A DNA stretch of 64,000 nt from Agarophyton chilense (GCA_030374765.1 JARGXX010000001.1:1302001-1366000), one strand, 5' to 3'; positions 22,786 to 33,556 are shown, numbered from the stretch's first letter. Notes: generated by a model not told the origin, from the sequence alone. Translations and numbers: made by a program.

Positions 22786-22951
22786 TGTCCCGATAACCGG
22801 TGCTGTGTTCCCCAGTTAACGGCGCTAGGCCGAGGGCCAGTAGACATTCCCTCTCAATACGTGTTCTTCGGGATACTCTCCTCAATTCCTCTTCAGAGGT
22901 CCAACATCTTCCTCACTTCGAGGTCGCATCCACAACAGTTCCCGTGGTGGC

Positions 22952-23224
22952 TTACCCGACTTGGGCACGATCCAGATTTGGAGGCAAGGTTACCCGAGCG
23001 CGTCGGTGATAGGATAAAACCTTAGACCTCGGAAGGTGCTCAATGGGTTCCACTGTATCCTCATCAGGCGAGAATCCGTACCATCGGACTTGGTAGCGGA
23101 CTTCTCCCTCGGGGGTGTAGATGTGACGCACGATGCGATCGATAACGAATTCCTGCGGGTACACTTTTCCCTGTTCGGGCTTCTCTTCCATCTTGGAACG
23201 CTCTAGTTCCCTTGAGGGTGTCAA
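22952..23224 (-). CDS. Chromodomain of element C
   Basis: The 90-residue frame contains EFVIDRIVRH, YQVRWYGFSPDEDTVEPIEH and a Lys/Arg-rich tail. This is a good chromodomain with the aromatic strand W-Y-G-F and the D-x-x-E-P turn. In this family it sits at the end of integrase and targets insertion. Confidence 0.8.
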   Translation of the reverse strand: MTPSRELERSKMEEKPEQGKVYPQEFVIDRIVRHIYTPEGEVRYQVRWYGFSPDEDTVEPIEHLPRSKVLSYHRRARVTLPPNLDRAQVG

Positions 23225-23525
23225 CGTAGGGTCTAGACAAACCCCGGTGGGTTCTTTTCCGTGTTGCGAGCGGGTCTCAGCACTTCGTCCAAACGGCGCC
23301 GAGTGGCCTGTGGGCTACGTTGTACCTTCCGTCTACGAAGTCAAAACGGCCCAGTTTTGGGTTCTTCTTAAATCTAAGATCTTCCCGATAACAACAGTGT
23401 TCTTAGATTCCGTGACGGTTGAGAGACCGCGACGCAGTAGCGTTTCAATCTCAGGGGGGTAGGACTTCAACGTCAACCCGAGCTACGGGGACGAAGGTTG
23501 CTCTCGTGCAACGCGCCGTGCGATG

Positions 23526-23625
23526 GAGGCGGTTTGCGGGACGGTTGGTCGTCAGAGCCTTTTGATTGGCTCGGTGAGGCGGTTTGCGCGACGGTTGGTC
23601 GTCAGAGCCTTTTGATCGGCTCGGT
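23526..23625 (+). repeat. Two tandem 50 bp repeats
   Basis: Units 23526-23575 and 23576-23625, both starting GAGGCGGTTTGCG, differ at about two positions. They lie inside element C between the integrase and chromodomain parts. Confidence 0.8.
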
Positions 23626-23791
23626 GCCATTCGACGTGTGCCACATAAATGCGCGGGCGCCGGTTGCCACTTCTGCAAGCGGATGTTAGGTGGCGCTTTT
23701 GACACGCGCTAGCGCTCTCCTGAGCTGTCCCCGACGGGTCTCACTCCTTTCTTTCCCATTCCTGAAGGTTCCAGTGTCTCCATAGGACTTC

Positions 23792-26167
23792 CTATTCCCA
23801 TTCCATAACGGAGAGCCAAATTTGGTCAACCTCGTCGTCGAGATCTTTCCCGTGCGGGTCCGCTGACACAGCTCGTTCCCGAGAAAGCGGGGTTTGAGTG
23901 TGCGACACCTCAGTGTCTTGTCCGTGGCAGCGGGTGATCGTCGGCTCTGTAGGCGTTCCGGGTGCGGAGTTCTCCACACGACTCTCCCTAGGCGGGGTTT
24001 CGTCATCTTTTCTGACGTCGTGCTCGGCTGGGTCGGCGGTGATGTCGCTACCCATACGCTGGGGTTGTGACTTCTCTGTCGCCGGCTCGGTCGGGCTCGC
24101 CGTCTCACTGTGAGAACTAGATTCCATGTTAGGGCGACTGGCTGACGCCGAAACATCGTCCTGCAAAGGAACTAAGTACTCCTCCCCCTCCTTAGGAGGA
24201 GAGCCAGGAGCCTTGATTACCTCCGGTGGGGGAGTAACTCTGTAAGAGTTCGTTGACTGCGCCCTTGAGGGAGCGGGCCCAGGTTCGGGAGTATCCGAAG
24301 TTTCCGGTAGGTCGGTTAAACCACGTTCCGGGTGCGGAAGTATAACGGGGCGGGTGTTCGAATCTCCGCTTGACGGGTTAACTTCCGTTGAATCATCCCC
24401 TGTGGAGGGCGTTGGTGCCGACACCACTTCCACATTTGGGTTGGGCGCTCGTGTGATGCGGTCCCTGGAGATCCGTTCGTGGCGGTTAGCGATATCCAAT
24501 ACCACCGTGTCCGGGTCTACAGAAACCACGCGATAGGGTCCGTCCACAATTGGCGAAAGCTTGTGCCTACGTTCCTTTTCAGGATTGTAGTATTCCTTTC
24601 GAAGGAAGACGAAGTCGTCGGGCTCCACCTGAGGTAGAGGTTTGCGAACCCGATTGTCAAAGTCCTTCTTGTAGGCGCTTTGAGCTTTGTCCATTGCTTT
24701 CCGGGCTATCGGCACCATCTTCGTAAGCCACTCCTTCCAGGCTTCTCGGTACAATCCCGGTGACGGGTACGTCGACAGCGTCGGTTGAGCCTCGATGGCG
24801 ACCGGCGGCGGTGTCCTCGACAGTACCAGTTCGAATGGGGATAAAGATGTAACCCGATGTACCTGGGTGTTGTATGCATACGTGATAGCGTCTGTGTACA
24901 AGTCCCAATTTTTGGGGTGATCCGCAACATACGATCTCAAAGCGTTGAGTATCGTGCGGTTAAACCTCTCCACCTGGCCATTCCTCTGAGGGTGATACGT
25001 AGTAACAAATAAATTCCTTACATCAAGGATTCGACATACATCCTGAAAGAACTTTGATGCGAATTGCCCTCCGTTGTCGGATAACAACTGCACCGGCGGT
25101 CCATATACGAACACCCAATGGGTCACGAACGCTTGCGCGACGGTAGCGGCGGTGATCCGCTTCAGCGGCACAATTCTCGTTAGCTTAGAGAATCTGTCAG
25201 AAATGACAAGCAGATACCGATGACCTCGCGGCGTCCTGATAAACTCCCCTAGGATGTCTATGGCCACGAATTCGAGTGGAGCCCGTGCCGGGAACAGCGT
25301 CAGCTTCTTAGAGTGCTTCCGAAGTTTGACGTCATTCTTGGCGCAATTGGCGCAGGCCCGTCTGACGGCGTAACAATCGAATGCCATGGCCGGCCAGTAA
25401 AAGTCCCTTCTCAACGTGAGGTACAGTTTTCTTCCCCCGGGGTGGGCTCCAACCTTCACATAGTGAGTGAGGTGTAATACCCTCTGTTGTAGGGTGTGCG
25501 GCACCACTATCCTCGGGCGAGGTCCAACGGTCCTGATTAGGTAACCCTGATCGTCGTCCTCGAAAGGTAACTGAAATCCTCCGTTGAGGCGAGCCCGAAT
25601 CCGTGTACAGAATGGGTCGAGCTGTTGCTCGCGTATCATCTCCTCTGGAGAGATAGGTATAAAAGAGCCGGTCGGCGAATCCAGACTCTCGTTGACGAGT
25701 ATATCGTCACAAACATCATCCGTCAGCGGTTGAGCTCCTCCCTCGAGGTCCGATACCATAAAACATGGGATGTCATCGTCCTCGTAGGGTTCCGTTTCCG
25801 CTTTGGTTCCCAAGCGGGATAGTGCATCAGCCTGAGTGTTCAGCTTCCCTTTCTTGTACAGGATCTCAAAGTCGAATTCCGACAGTCGGAGACGCCAGCG
25901 CATAAGGCGGCCCGAGGGTTTGGAGATCTCCAGGAGCCAACGCAAGCATGCGTGGTCCGTATGGACTTTGAAACTAGTACCCATCAGATAGGGGCGAAGT
26001 GTAGCTAAGGCCCACACAACGGCTAAACATTCTTTCTCGGAGACCGAGTAGTTCCTTTCATGGACATTCAGGGAACGTGACCAGTACCCAATAGGGTGAC
26101 GTTCACCATCCTCAAAGGATTGGAACAGTGCACACCCTACTTGGTTTGCACTAGCATCGGTGTCCAC
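23792..26167 (-). CDS. RNase H-integrase part of element C
   Basis: 791 residues. RNase H begins at DTDASANQVG with TDHACLRWLL following. Next come an integrase zinc-binding segment (ANCAKND near 25,340) and a catalytic core with VAIDILGEF, LLSDNGGQFAS and NGQVERFNRT, the D,D,E pattern of retroelement integrases. A long disordered Pro/Ser/Glu-rich tail precedes the chromodomain. The domain order RT-RH-INT is diagnostic of Ty3/Gypsy. It is part of a nearly whole fossil element. Confidence 0.9.
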   Translation of the reverse strand: MDTDASANQVGCALFQSFEDGERHPIGYWSRSLNVHERNYSVSEKECLAVVWALATLRPYLMGTSFKVHTDHACLRWLLEISKPSGRLMRWRLRLSEFDFEILYKKGKLNTQADALSRLGTKAETEPYEDDDIPCFMVSDLEGGAQPLTDDVCDDILVNESLDSPTGSFIPISPEEMIREQQLDPFCTRIRARLNGGFQLPFEDDDQGYLIRTVGPRPRIVVPHTLQQRVLHLTHYVKVGAHPGGRKLYLTLRRDFYWPAMAFDCYAVRRACANCAKNDVKLRKHSKKLTLFPARAPLEFVAIDILGEFIRTPRGHRYLLVISDRFSKLTRIVPLKRITAATVAQAFVTHWVFVYGPPVQLLSDNGGQFASKFFQDVCRILDVRNLFVTTYHPQRNGQVERFNRTILNALRSYVADHPKNWDLYTDAITYAYNTQVHRVTSLSPFELVLSRTPPPVAIEAQPTLSTYPSPGLYREAWKEWLTKMVPIARKAMDKAQSAYKKDFDNRVRKPLPQVEPDDFVFLRKEYYNPEKERRHKLSPIVDGPYRVVSVDPDTVVLDIANRHERISRDRITRAPNPNVEVVSAPTPSTGDDSTEVNPSSGDSNTRPVILPHPERGLTDLPETSDTPEPGPAPSRAQSTNSYRVTPPPEVIKAPGSPPKEGEEYLVPLQDDVSASASRPNMESSSHSETASPTEPATEKSQPQRMGSDITADPAEHDVRKDDETPPRESRVENSAPGTPTEPTITRCHGQDTEVSHTQTPLSRERAVSADPHGKDLDDEVDQIWLSVMEWE

Positions 26168-26170
26168 TTC

Positions 26171-28132
26171 TTAAGGGAGCCCAGGATTGGGTAGAGCCAA
26201 GACTGGCGGTGATGTTACGGCATTCACCAGTGCTGTGAAGGCAGACGCTTCCGCGTCGCCAAAAGGTTCCAGTTCAACTGGTTGTCCCTTCGTCAGGAGC
26301 CTGTTGAGGGGGGTGGCAATATTCGCAAAGTTCGGGACGAATCGGCGATATACGTTACACAAACCTAAGAAGGATCGCAACTCCGTTTGAGTTTTCGGGT
26401 GTTTTGCTTCCTTTAAGGATTTCACTCGTACTTCATCGATTGAAAGCTGTCCGGGACGGATGATATGACCCAGATACTTAACCGAATCGGTGAAAAACTC
26501 GCACTTCTTGAGTTTCAAGGTGATTCCCGCGTCGCGGAGCATCTTCATTACGTCCCTGACGTGTTCGAGGTGGTCATCGAGGTTTTTGGAGAAGACAATA
26601 ATGTCGTCTAAATACACTAGACACGTCTTCCACTTGAAGGGAGCCAACAGAATGTCTATCGCCCGTTGAAACGTTGCGGGGGCATTTGTCAACCCAAAAG
26701 GCATCCTCCGGAATCGGAAAAGTCCTTGATGACACACGAAAGCCGTTTTGTCTCGATCTTCCTCCCTAATAGGGACTTGCCAGTAGCCCGGATTGGCGTC
26801 GAGGGTAGACAAAACAGTAGCGCTCCCAAGGGAGTCGATGTATTCGTCCATCCGAAGGATCGGGTACACATCCTTAATGGTTACCTCGTTCAGGCGTCTG
26901 TAATCGATGCAGAAACGCCACGATCCATCCGGTTTCGGAACTAACACCACGGGTGAGGCCCAAGCGGACTGGGCAGGTTCAATTACGCCCGCTTTAAGCA
27001 TCTTCTCCACCTGAGATTTCTCCTCTTCCCGAGCTTTCGGTCCAGCCCTGTAAGGGTGTTGGGCAATAGGCCGAGTGTTCGGTAACAAGTCGATGCGGTG
27101 TTCTGTAATCCCAATAGTTCCAAGGGAACCATCCCACATGGGGGTAAATTCACAAAGCATGTGCCTCAGCTTCTCCCGATGAGATGTGGGTACATGGTTG
27201 AGATCCCATTTTTCCAATTCCTGAACAGGATCCGTCTGGTCTGCTCCTGTGATAGGGGCCGTAACCTCCTGAGGTTTAAAGTGTTCAGCGTGTGGAGCTA
27301 CAGTCGTATGCTCACCGTCTTCCGCGATTTCGGCAGTGTCCTCCCCCTCCTTAGGGTCCGCCACACCAAGGACCTCTGCGATAGAGATCTTTGTAGGTAC
27401 GACCGCATGCGGGTGTGGAAGAACAGAACCCAGGATCTGGTGTTTGACCAAATACTGCGTTGTCTTTCCAAAATTGGCTACCAAAACCTTGAAAGGTTTA
27501 TCCGGTTCCACGGAGACAACCCCATTCGCAAGGGCGAGTTGACGCCGCGTATACAGGGACGGGTTCGGTTGTACCACATGCACACCAATTTGCTTGGTAA
27601 CAACTGTGACCCAAACCTGGGTTTCTGGCGGGATAGCCACTGACTTCGCAACCTTTACCCGTGTAGACACCGGGTCCTTCTTCACAGATTTCTGTGCGAC
27701 AGGGAGAGGAACGCGTGTTCGCGCTGCTCCCTGTAAGGGTTTACGAACGATTGGGATCGTAGACCCGTCTTCGAGTTCCACAGTTCTATTCCGAGGACGG
27801 ATGGATTCCACGAAGCGGTCGCAAAAGTCCCAACCCAGTATGACTGGTGCTGCAAGTGACTTGCATACAATAAACTCTAGCTGAACGAGATAGGAGCCTA
27901 ACCTCACCATGAGGGAAATTGTACCTAGTGTCCGTAGCGGGTGGTTGTTCGCATCGGCGATATCCAAACGTGGACCGGTACGAACTTGAACCCGGAGCAG
28001 CGGGGGTAACAATTCAACATGAATTAGGTTAGGAGCGGCTCCTGTATCCAGGACAGATATTTGAAGAACCATAAACTGGTTGGACAGGCCGAAGTCGGCG
28101 AATACTTTATAATTCCGCTTGGCCATTACCAT
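26171..28132 (-). CDS. Protease-reverse transcriptase part of element C
   Basis: 653 residues. A retropepsin-like segment, VLDTGAAPNLIH, lies near the N-terminus. The reverse transcriptase follows with YRAGPKAREEE, FCIDYRRLNEVTIKD, RRMPFGLTNAPATFQ, YLDDIIVFS and YLGHII. All are core motifs of Ty3/Gypsy RT and look well preserved. It lies between gag (28327-30357) and RNase H-integrase of the same element. Confidence 0.9.
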   Translation of the reverse strand: MVMAKRNYKVFADFGLSNQFMVLQISVLDTGAAPNLIHVELLPPLLRVQVRTGPRLDIADANNHPLRTLGTISLMVRLGSYLVQLEFIVCKSLAAPVILGWDFCDRFVESIRPRNRTVELEDGSTIPIVRKPLQGAARTRVPLPVAQKSVKKDPVSTRVKVAKSVAIPPETQVWVTVVTKQIGVHVVQPNPSLYTRRQLALANGVVSVEPDKPFKVLVANFGKTTQYLVKHQILGSVLPHPHAVVPTKISIAEVLGVADPKEGEDTAEIAEDGEHTTVAPHAEHFKPQEVTAPITGADQTDPVQELEKWDLNHVPTSHREKLRHMLCEFTPMWDGSLGTIGITEHRIDLLPNTRPIAQHPYRAGPKAREEEKSQVEKMLKAGVIEPAQSAWASPVVLVPKPDGSWRFCIDYRRLNEVTIKDVYPILRMDEYIDSLGSATVLSTLDANPGYWQVPIREEDRDKTAFVCHQGLFRFRRMPFGLTNAPATFQRAIDILLAPFKWKTCLVYLDDIIVFSKNLDDHLEHVRDVMKMLRDAGITLKLKKCEFFTDSVKYLGHIIRPGQLSIDEVRVKSLKEAKHPKTQTELRSFLGLCNVYRRFVPNFANIATPLNRLLTKGQPVELEPFGDAEASAFTALVNAVTSPPVLALPNPGLP

Positions 28133-28326
28133 AAATCGATCCGGAATACGGAGATTACGGGACCGTATCCACGGGCGACGGAGGACACTAAAGTATCCCG
28201 AGTTAACGTCGGTGTCAGCCGTTCACCTTGAAAGGATAGTCACAGCTGGGGAGCGAAGCTGGAGCGCCTCGGGCGTCTTCAACTCCGGCTTAGAAGACGC
28301 CCCTCCCGCAGTGGAGACTCCCAAGT

Positions 28327-30357
28327 TTAGTTTTTCGAAGCGGACCCCACCGAATTCGGTGCAGCTGCCTCGAAGGGGACCGGTTGTTCCCCGTTCGAGG
28401 GTACAAGTTCTGTATCCCTGTCAGCAAGGTGAGCTCGGAGTATCTTTTGTTCCTCATAGGACCTACTCGGGACTCGAGCTTTCTCCTCAGGGGTCAGAGC
28501 CTCGTACTGAGCGATAATTCGTGAACCCTCCCGTAGGGGAAATGTGCAGTCTGGTGCTTTGTGACCACGGAGGTAACACAAATAGCAAATCAGCTCTGCC
28601 GGGTTCGGTTGTGGACGTGAATCCACGCGACGTGGTGCTGTATCCCTCCATCCGGGGCGAGAGAACCGAGCAGCGGTATTCGCAAAAGGTAGCGATGCGG
28701 CTGGCACCCTCCGTCCTTGGGTATAGAGTGCAGGGTCTTCATCCGTAGTCGGAGCGGATGTCGACGGCAACTCAGACGTACCCATAGATTCGGGGTTACT
28801 TCCCATGAAGTGAATGTTATCATTGACCCCCACAGGGGCAGGGCCTCCTGCGAGTGACAAAGACGAGTTACCTCCATCGGCGAGGAGTGCACGTGTCGGC
28901 CGACTCTTTCGGTTCTGCCGGGCACGGAGAGTATCCCCCTCAGCCTGGGCGTACTGAACCAGTTCCAAGTAGGTCAGCTTGCGCTTCTCTTCCCGATGTC
29001 GGGCAACCAATGCCCTTATCGAGGGGTCCAAGCCATCCACAAACATGGAGCATCTCTCGTAGGCGGGGAATACATTCCCGCATCGGTGAAACGCTTTATT
29101 CAAGCGAGTTGAATACACCGTTTCGGTTTCCATCGGCTTCTGCCGCGTATCCCTTAATGCAAGGATTGCTTCCTGAATCGCATTTCCAGTAGCGTATGAC
29201 CTCAAGAGGTACTGCACCGCTTCGGGCCAGCACGTGACTCCCCCTTCCGAGGCTCGGGATGATCCACGGACGGAGTTGAACTGGTCTTCAGCCATCCCCT
29301 TTAAGAAATAGGGTAATGCAAGATACGCTTGCGCTTCACTCATACCGAGGATGTCAGCCTCCTGGACGAACCTCGCAAGGAAATCGAGCACCAGAATTGG
29401 GTCTGTTTCTGTGAACTCCCTCTTCTGTAGGGTGATGCTCAGCCTTTTGATGTAGTCCTTGACCTTACCCGTTCCGCGGGATGTTCGATCTCCCGAAGGG
29501 TTATCCAACCGGTAATAGCGGTACGATAGCAGCTTCCGATAGAGAGGATTCGTCGGCTTCAGCTCCCTTAATCCAAGGTGTTTCCTACCCTTCTTCCGGG
29601 TACGGATTGCCCCTTGAGAGGTGTAAGTAGCCTTCGACCGAGTCGCCCGGGATGACCGGCGTTCATCTTCACTATCCGAAGATTCGGAGGACGAACTCGA
29701 TGACGAGCGATTGGGATCGGAATCCGATAAATCCTCTTGGAGGTGAACCCTCTTCTTTGACTTGCGGCGGTCCCGTTTAGCGGAGCGGTGTTCTTCGTCT
29801 TCCGAAACGTCGGGTTTATCCTTCGAGGCTTCTGCGTCTCCGTCCATACGGATAATGGCCTCGAGGGTGCCCAGCCGAGCTCGGAAGCATTCCGCTTGCA
29901 CGCGGTGTTCCTCCACGAGGCTCCGGTACTCCTGGATAAAGACCCCAGGGATACCAAAGCTTTCCAAAAGGGAGTTCACATCCCTCCTCAGAGTACGAAG
30001 GTCATCGGCGACTCCCCGCACCTGGGCGTCCTCCACCTTGAGGCGGAGGGTAGTAACCTCCTGAAGGAGCTCGATGTGAGCCGCGTTGGCGATATCAATT
30101 CGAGTCTCCAGGCGCTGTAATTCAGGGTCGGACCGACTTCGGGGTGCTGCTGAGGGCGTCTCCACCACTGGAGCTGGGCCCACAGCCACGACCTCTCGAG
30201 GACCTGAAACCACTGAGGGTGCTCTCCGAGTGTCCGGATCGGTACCGGAATCGTTCCGACCTTCGGGAATTGAGCTCCTCGACCTAGGCGGGGCCGGGGG
30301 CACTGAATCCGCTTGACGGTTCGATCCAGTCCTGGAACCACGGGTAGGCGGCGACAT
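28327..30357 (-). CDS. Gag of element C
   Basis: 676 residues from an ATG at 30357. The order is a disordered Ser/Pro/Arg-rich N-terminus, a heptad-like helical segment (about 75-150), an acidic Ser-rich linker, a helical capsid-like domain (about 260-480), and a CCHC zinc knuckle, CYLCYLRGHKAPDC (about 600), that binds RNA. This is the usual layout of Ty3/Gypsy Gag. It is the longest single open frame of the element, which supports a recent insertion. Confidence 0.85.
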   Translation of the reverse strand: MSPPTRGSRTGSNRQADSVPPAPPRSRSSIPEGRNDSGTDPDTRRAPSVVSGPREVVAVGPAPVVETPSAAPRSRSDPELQRLETRIDIANAAHIELLQEVTTLRLKVEDAQVRGVADDLRTLRRDVNSLLESFGIPGVFIQEYRSLVEEHRVQAECFRARLGTLEAIIRMDGDAEASKDKPDVSEDEEHRSAKRDRRKSKKRVHLQEDLSDSDPNRSSSSSSSESSDSEDERRSSRATRSKATYTSQGAIRTRKKGRKHLGLRELKPTNPLYRKLLSYRYYRLDNPSGDRTSRGTGKVKDYIKRLSITLQKREFTETDPILVLDFLARFVQEADILGMSEAQAYLALPYFLKGMAEDQFNSVRGSSRASEGGVTCWPEAVQYLLRSYATGNAIQEAILALRDTRQKPMETETVYSTRLNKAFHRCGNVFPAYERCSMFVDGLDPSIRALVARHREEKRKLTYLELVQYAQAEGDTLRARQNRKSRPTRALLADGGNSSLSLAGGPAPVGVNDNIHFMGSNPESMGTSELPSTSAPTTDEDPALYTQGRRVPAASLPFANTAARFSRPGWRDTAPRRVDSRPQPNPAELICYLCYLRGHKAPDCTFPLREGSRIIAQYEALTPEEKARVPSRSYEEQKILRAHLADRDTELVPSNGEQPVPFEAAAPNSVGSASKN

Positions 30358-30562
30358 GCTGCAGACACGACACCGACGATTCGGGGTAACGATGAAATTC
30401 GATCACGAGATTCCCGGAGAACGGATGACGTAACACAAAACAAAAATAAAAACCAATTCCACCCTTTCCAAAGGGGACCACTACAACAAATCTTCACGAC
30501 GGTGCTTCCTCTTCCAAGAGATATTCCAACACGTGGATGACCAACCCAAAAGTCCGAAAACG

Positions 30563-30582
30563 GATTCTAAGTCGGGAGACCA
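30563..30582 (-). other. Primer binding site of element C
   Basis: The plus strand reads GATTCTAAGTCGGGAGACCA, two bases from the 5' LTR. It is identical to the site of element B although the LTRs are unrelated. It fits nucleotides 57-76 of a tRNA with C61, A73 and a C1:G72 pair, probably tRNA-Tyr. Confidence 0.75.
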
Positions 30583-30584
30583 CT

Positions 30585-31499
30585 TGTGGAGCAAAACCCG
30601 GCGACGGGAAGTGCTCTCAAGGTGTTCGAAGCCTTGCTCCCTGGGGGAGGCAGACTCAGAGACAGAGCCCTCCGTTCCACCCGTATTGTGGGGTGTAACT
30701 CCCACGGGGGATTCCGGCAGTACCGACGGAGGTGAGGGGTAGAAACCGTTGGATCGGGAATGGGTATGGGTATCCCAAAGAATGGGGAAAATCCGGCGAA
30801 GAGGAAAAACGGGGCGAGGGTCGGGCACTAACAGGCACCGGACCCGAGAACCAGAAAAGGGGCGAAACAACAAAAGAAACCCAATACAGGGGCGAAAACC
30901 TGTCCTCGAAAGGAAACACAAAAAGCACGCAACAAGTAAGCAGAACCCCCACGGGGTATCGTGCACGCAGGTCGTCTGAGCGGTCCCAAAGGGGTGGTTG
31001 CACGGAACCCAAACGTGGGCACTCTCCAAGTGGAGCCGTGTCCCTACGCAGGCGTTGCTAACCAGAGCCCGTTCCGGGTTGTAAGGCCGAAACGATGGCG
31101 ACGAAGAACCTCTAAAGGTATCGAAGACCAACCTTGGTTACCATTTACTTTGAGCTTCGGACTGTCAGATCTCGTCTCCCTAAGTAGGGCCCACTAACTA
31201 AACTCTACAGTAGTGCACACCTGCTCAGGGCCATACACGTGGAGATCCCACTGTCAGGGCCCAAAAATCCAACGTTCTAACAAATATCCGAAAAATCGGT
31301 GCCAAATTAAGCCACGTGTATCACGGGGCCAATCCAACCATGGGCCATCCGAATCTTCACGCCATAGGCGAATTCTAACAAGAAAACCGTGCCACCTCAG
31401 CACACCTTAGAGGGGATCATAGTCATAACCCTCGGAGGGTTCAATCCTCATTCTATGAGTTGCATCTTCAAGTATCCCCTAACTGGGCGTTGCTCTACA
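30585..31499 (-). repeat. 5' LTR of element C
   Basis: 915 bp and about 97% identical to the 3' LTR. Most differences are single substitutions, plus one patch near 31,352-31,385 where the two copies disagree over about 30 bases. Confidence 0.9.
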
Positions 31500-31757
31500 G
31501 TACCAGTCATATATCGGTTTTCTATTTCGTTTTACCTCCTTACATTTTCTTTTCATAGTTCGAATAGCATCCCAGTTGTTACCTAGTAATCCGTCTGCAA
31601 GATTACAGTAGAAATTATGCGGTGTAAGATTCAATGTGTTTCCGTATGCACCCTTGCACAGATTTCAAGAACCAACCATGCATATTGCAAGCAAAGAAGT
31701 ATTCACTCTAAAAGACCACTCTTTCACTTCAAACTTCTTTTCCATATTCAGATCATC
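31500..31757. other. Short non-coding interval
   Basis: No gene or repeat is recognised between element C and the transposase relic. Confidence 0.4.
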
Positions 31758-33171
31758 TTAACGTGGCCTATTATGCCTATTAATTCTTGAAAAACAAGAA
31801 TAGTACTCCTCGCAAACCTCTGGAATAGCAGTAGAAAGCGGTATTTTGTTTGTTATTCCATCAGTTGTCCTCCATCTCTCACGAGAAATGGAAGTTCTTG
31901 GTTGGGTACTGCTACAAGTGCTGATGAAATATCTCCTCTTGCGGTCCACCCAGAGCACAGACATCATCTTTCGATCCAATTCAGGCAGTTTCGAGACCAT
32001 TGACACGTGCTGGCCTCCTGCCGTCATCGTAAGTTCGGAAAGATGTTTCATAGGAAACCTCCTGGTGGCTGTTTTTAAGACCCCAATAAATCGCATTCTT
32101 CTTTTTAAAAGTTCTTCAGCGGTTTCAACAGATGCAAAATATGAATCGGCACAAACGATTCGATCAGTTGCGAACCAATTTTCAACAAGTCTCATTAAAA
32201 CAGCTGTTCCATGTGCATGTTCTGATTCAAAAGGCTGTACATCTGATTTCGTAGCTCCCATCGTGATTTCTATTTTGAGAATAATTCCACTCCTTCCACA
32301 ACACACTGTCTTTAATTCACAACAATTTTCGGGTTTCCTATCAAGAGCAGTGTTGTGTGGAAGTCCAATTTCAATCCAATTCCCTCCAAGTCCATATCAA
32401 CGTGACATACTTTCGTCCACGCACAAGTTTGTGACGGAGTTACGAACGCTTTCCGATGGTCATTTATAGCTGTAAAAAACTCAGAAATGCATGACCACCT
32501 GCATTCTTCTGATTTTTGATCGTTTTCAGAGCCACTGAAAACGATGAATTGCCCTATATGTTCAAACTGATTTCGTGACATGACCTTTCCGAGCTGCGGA
32601 GATTCGATATATTTAGAAAACGTGTCTTTTGACCAAAGCAATCTTCTATTTGAAAACCCGAAGCGTTTTATTAACATCATCAAACCAAAAACTTCAAGAT
32701 TTCACCTCCTGTAGTCTGCTTTAAGCCTTTTTCTTCCAGCCAAGAGTTGGTAGATCGAACTATTTTTTCCAAACGAGCTACAGGAAACGTCCACATGAAG
32801 AAATCGTATAGAGAGAGTCCCGAAGGTGCATGAATGGCGGAGATAAAATCTCCAACAGGTCCCGTGACTTTCCATTGATGCATTTGCACTGGACCATTCA
32901 GAGTCAAGCATACATTTTCCGATGCCCATTCCGTCGAATGAACTTCCAAAAAGCTGTCTTGCGTGTCACTTTTTGTCACAGTAGGAGGCCTCAACGGATT
33001 CATTGTGTGACAGTGATCGCCATCCGTGACAGTATTTTGCTCTTCATTGTTCGAAACTTCATTAGTAATAGCAGCACCATTTATCTCCACGTTGGATTGA
33101 TGGCTTCTTGAGCAGTTTCCTGAACCGTGACTCGATATCCGTCTTTTTCGTTGCAAAGTTTGAGAGTGCAT
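31758..33171 (-). pseudogene. piggyBac-like transposase pseudogene
   Basis: Three successive minus-strand frames cover a DDE_Tnp_1_7 (piggyBac) transposase. The N-terminal part starts at 33171 and ends near 32680. The next, 32312-32683, has MSRNQFEHIGQFIVFSG and, in a shifted frame near 32,420, LCVDESM, which is the first catalytic Asp. The third, 31758-32306, has RIVCADSYFASVETAEELL with the second catalytic Asp. The family motif near the third Asp appears as YYSCFSRINRHNR, apparently with Asn in place of Asp, and a stop follows, so the Cys-rich C-terminal domain is missing. At least two frameshifts separate the parts. Terminal inverted repeats flanked by TTAA could not be identified with confidence. 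The element cannot move by itself. Confidence 0.8.
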
Positions 33172-33556
33172 ATTTTCTCGCGACCAGGTAGTTCGAATTT
33201 TATCGTGACAAAAGTGTGTCTTCGATTATTTTTGACAACAACGTCTACTTTTGTAAAAATTTCGCTGGCCAGCTTCGTTTTCTATTGAGTGCCAAAGAAG
33301 CGTTTACCGTCGATATCTGATGTGGGGAGAAGTGCGCGGGTATGTACTCTGTTTCACACTACACGACGGAGATTCATAGATGATGCCCTTTTTTATAAAT
33401 TATGAAAGAATGAAGTAAAGATGATGTGTTTACAGGTTGTGGACGATCGTTCGTGATCTTTGGGGTTGACGTCAGAGAAGAAGAGAGTATTGAAAACGTC
33501 TAGGCACAAAAATGTAGGGAAATTGACAAAGTTTACAAAAATTATCTATGTTGTAA

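Larger units (their letters stand above)
20664..31499 (-). mobile_element. Ty3/Gypsy chromodomain retroelement C, nearly whole
   Basis: A 10.8 kb minus-strand element with 5' LTR (30585-31499), primer binding site (30563-30582), gag (28327-30357), protease-RT (26171-28132), RNase H-integrase (23792-26167), chromodomain (22952-23224), antisense ORF (about 21656-22550), purine tract (21577-21590) and 3' LTR (20664-21576). The LTRs are about 97% identical, including one diverged patch, so it is much younger than A and B. It looks almost whole, with about three interruptions. The flanking bases (TGCAT and GTACC) do not form a target duplication. Confidence 0.9.

Noticed and set aside
23526-23625. 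CRISPR-like repeat pair
   Set aside because: Only two directly adjacent 50 bp units, without spacers, inside a retroelement.
28590-29192. Open frames on both strands within gag of C
   Set aside because: These are shadows of the long gag frame 28327-30357.
20659-31504. Target-site duplication of element C
   Set aside because: The five flanking bases, TGCAT and GTACC, do not match, so no duplication is claimed.
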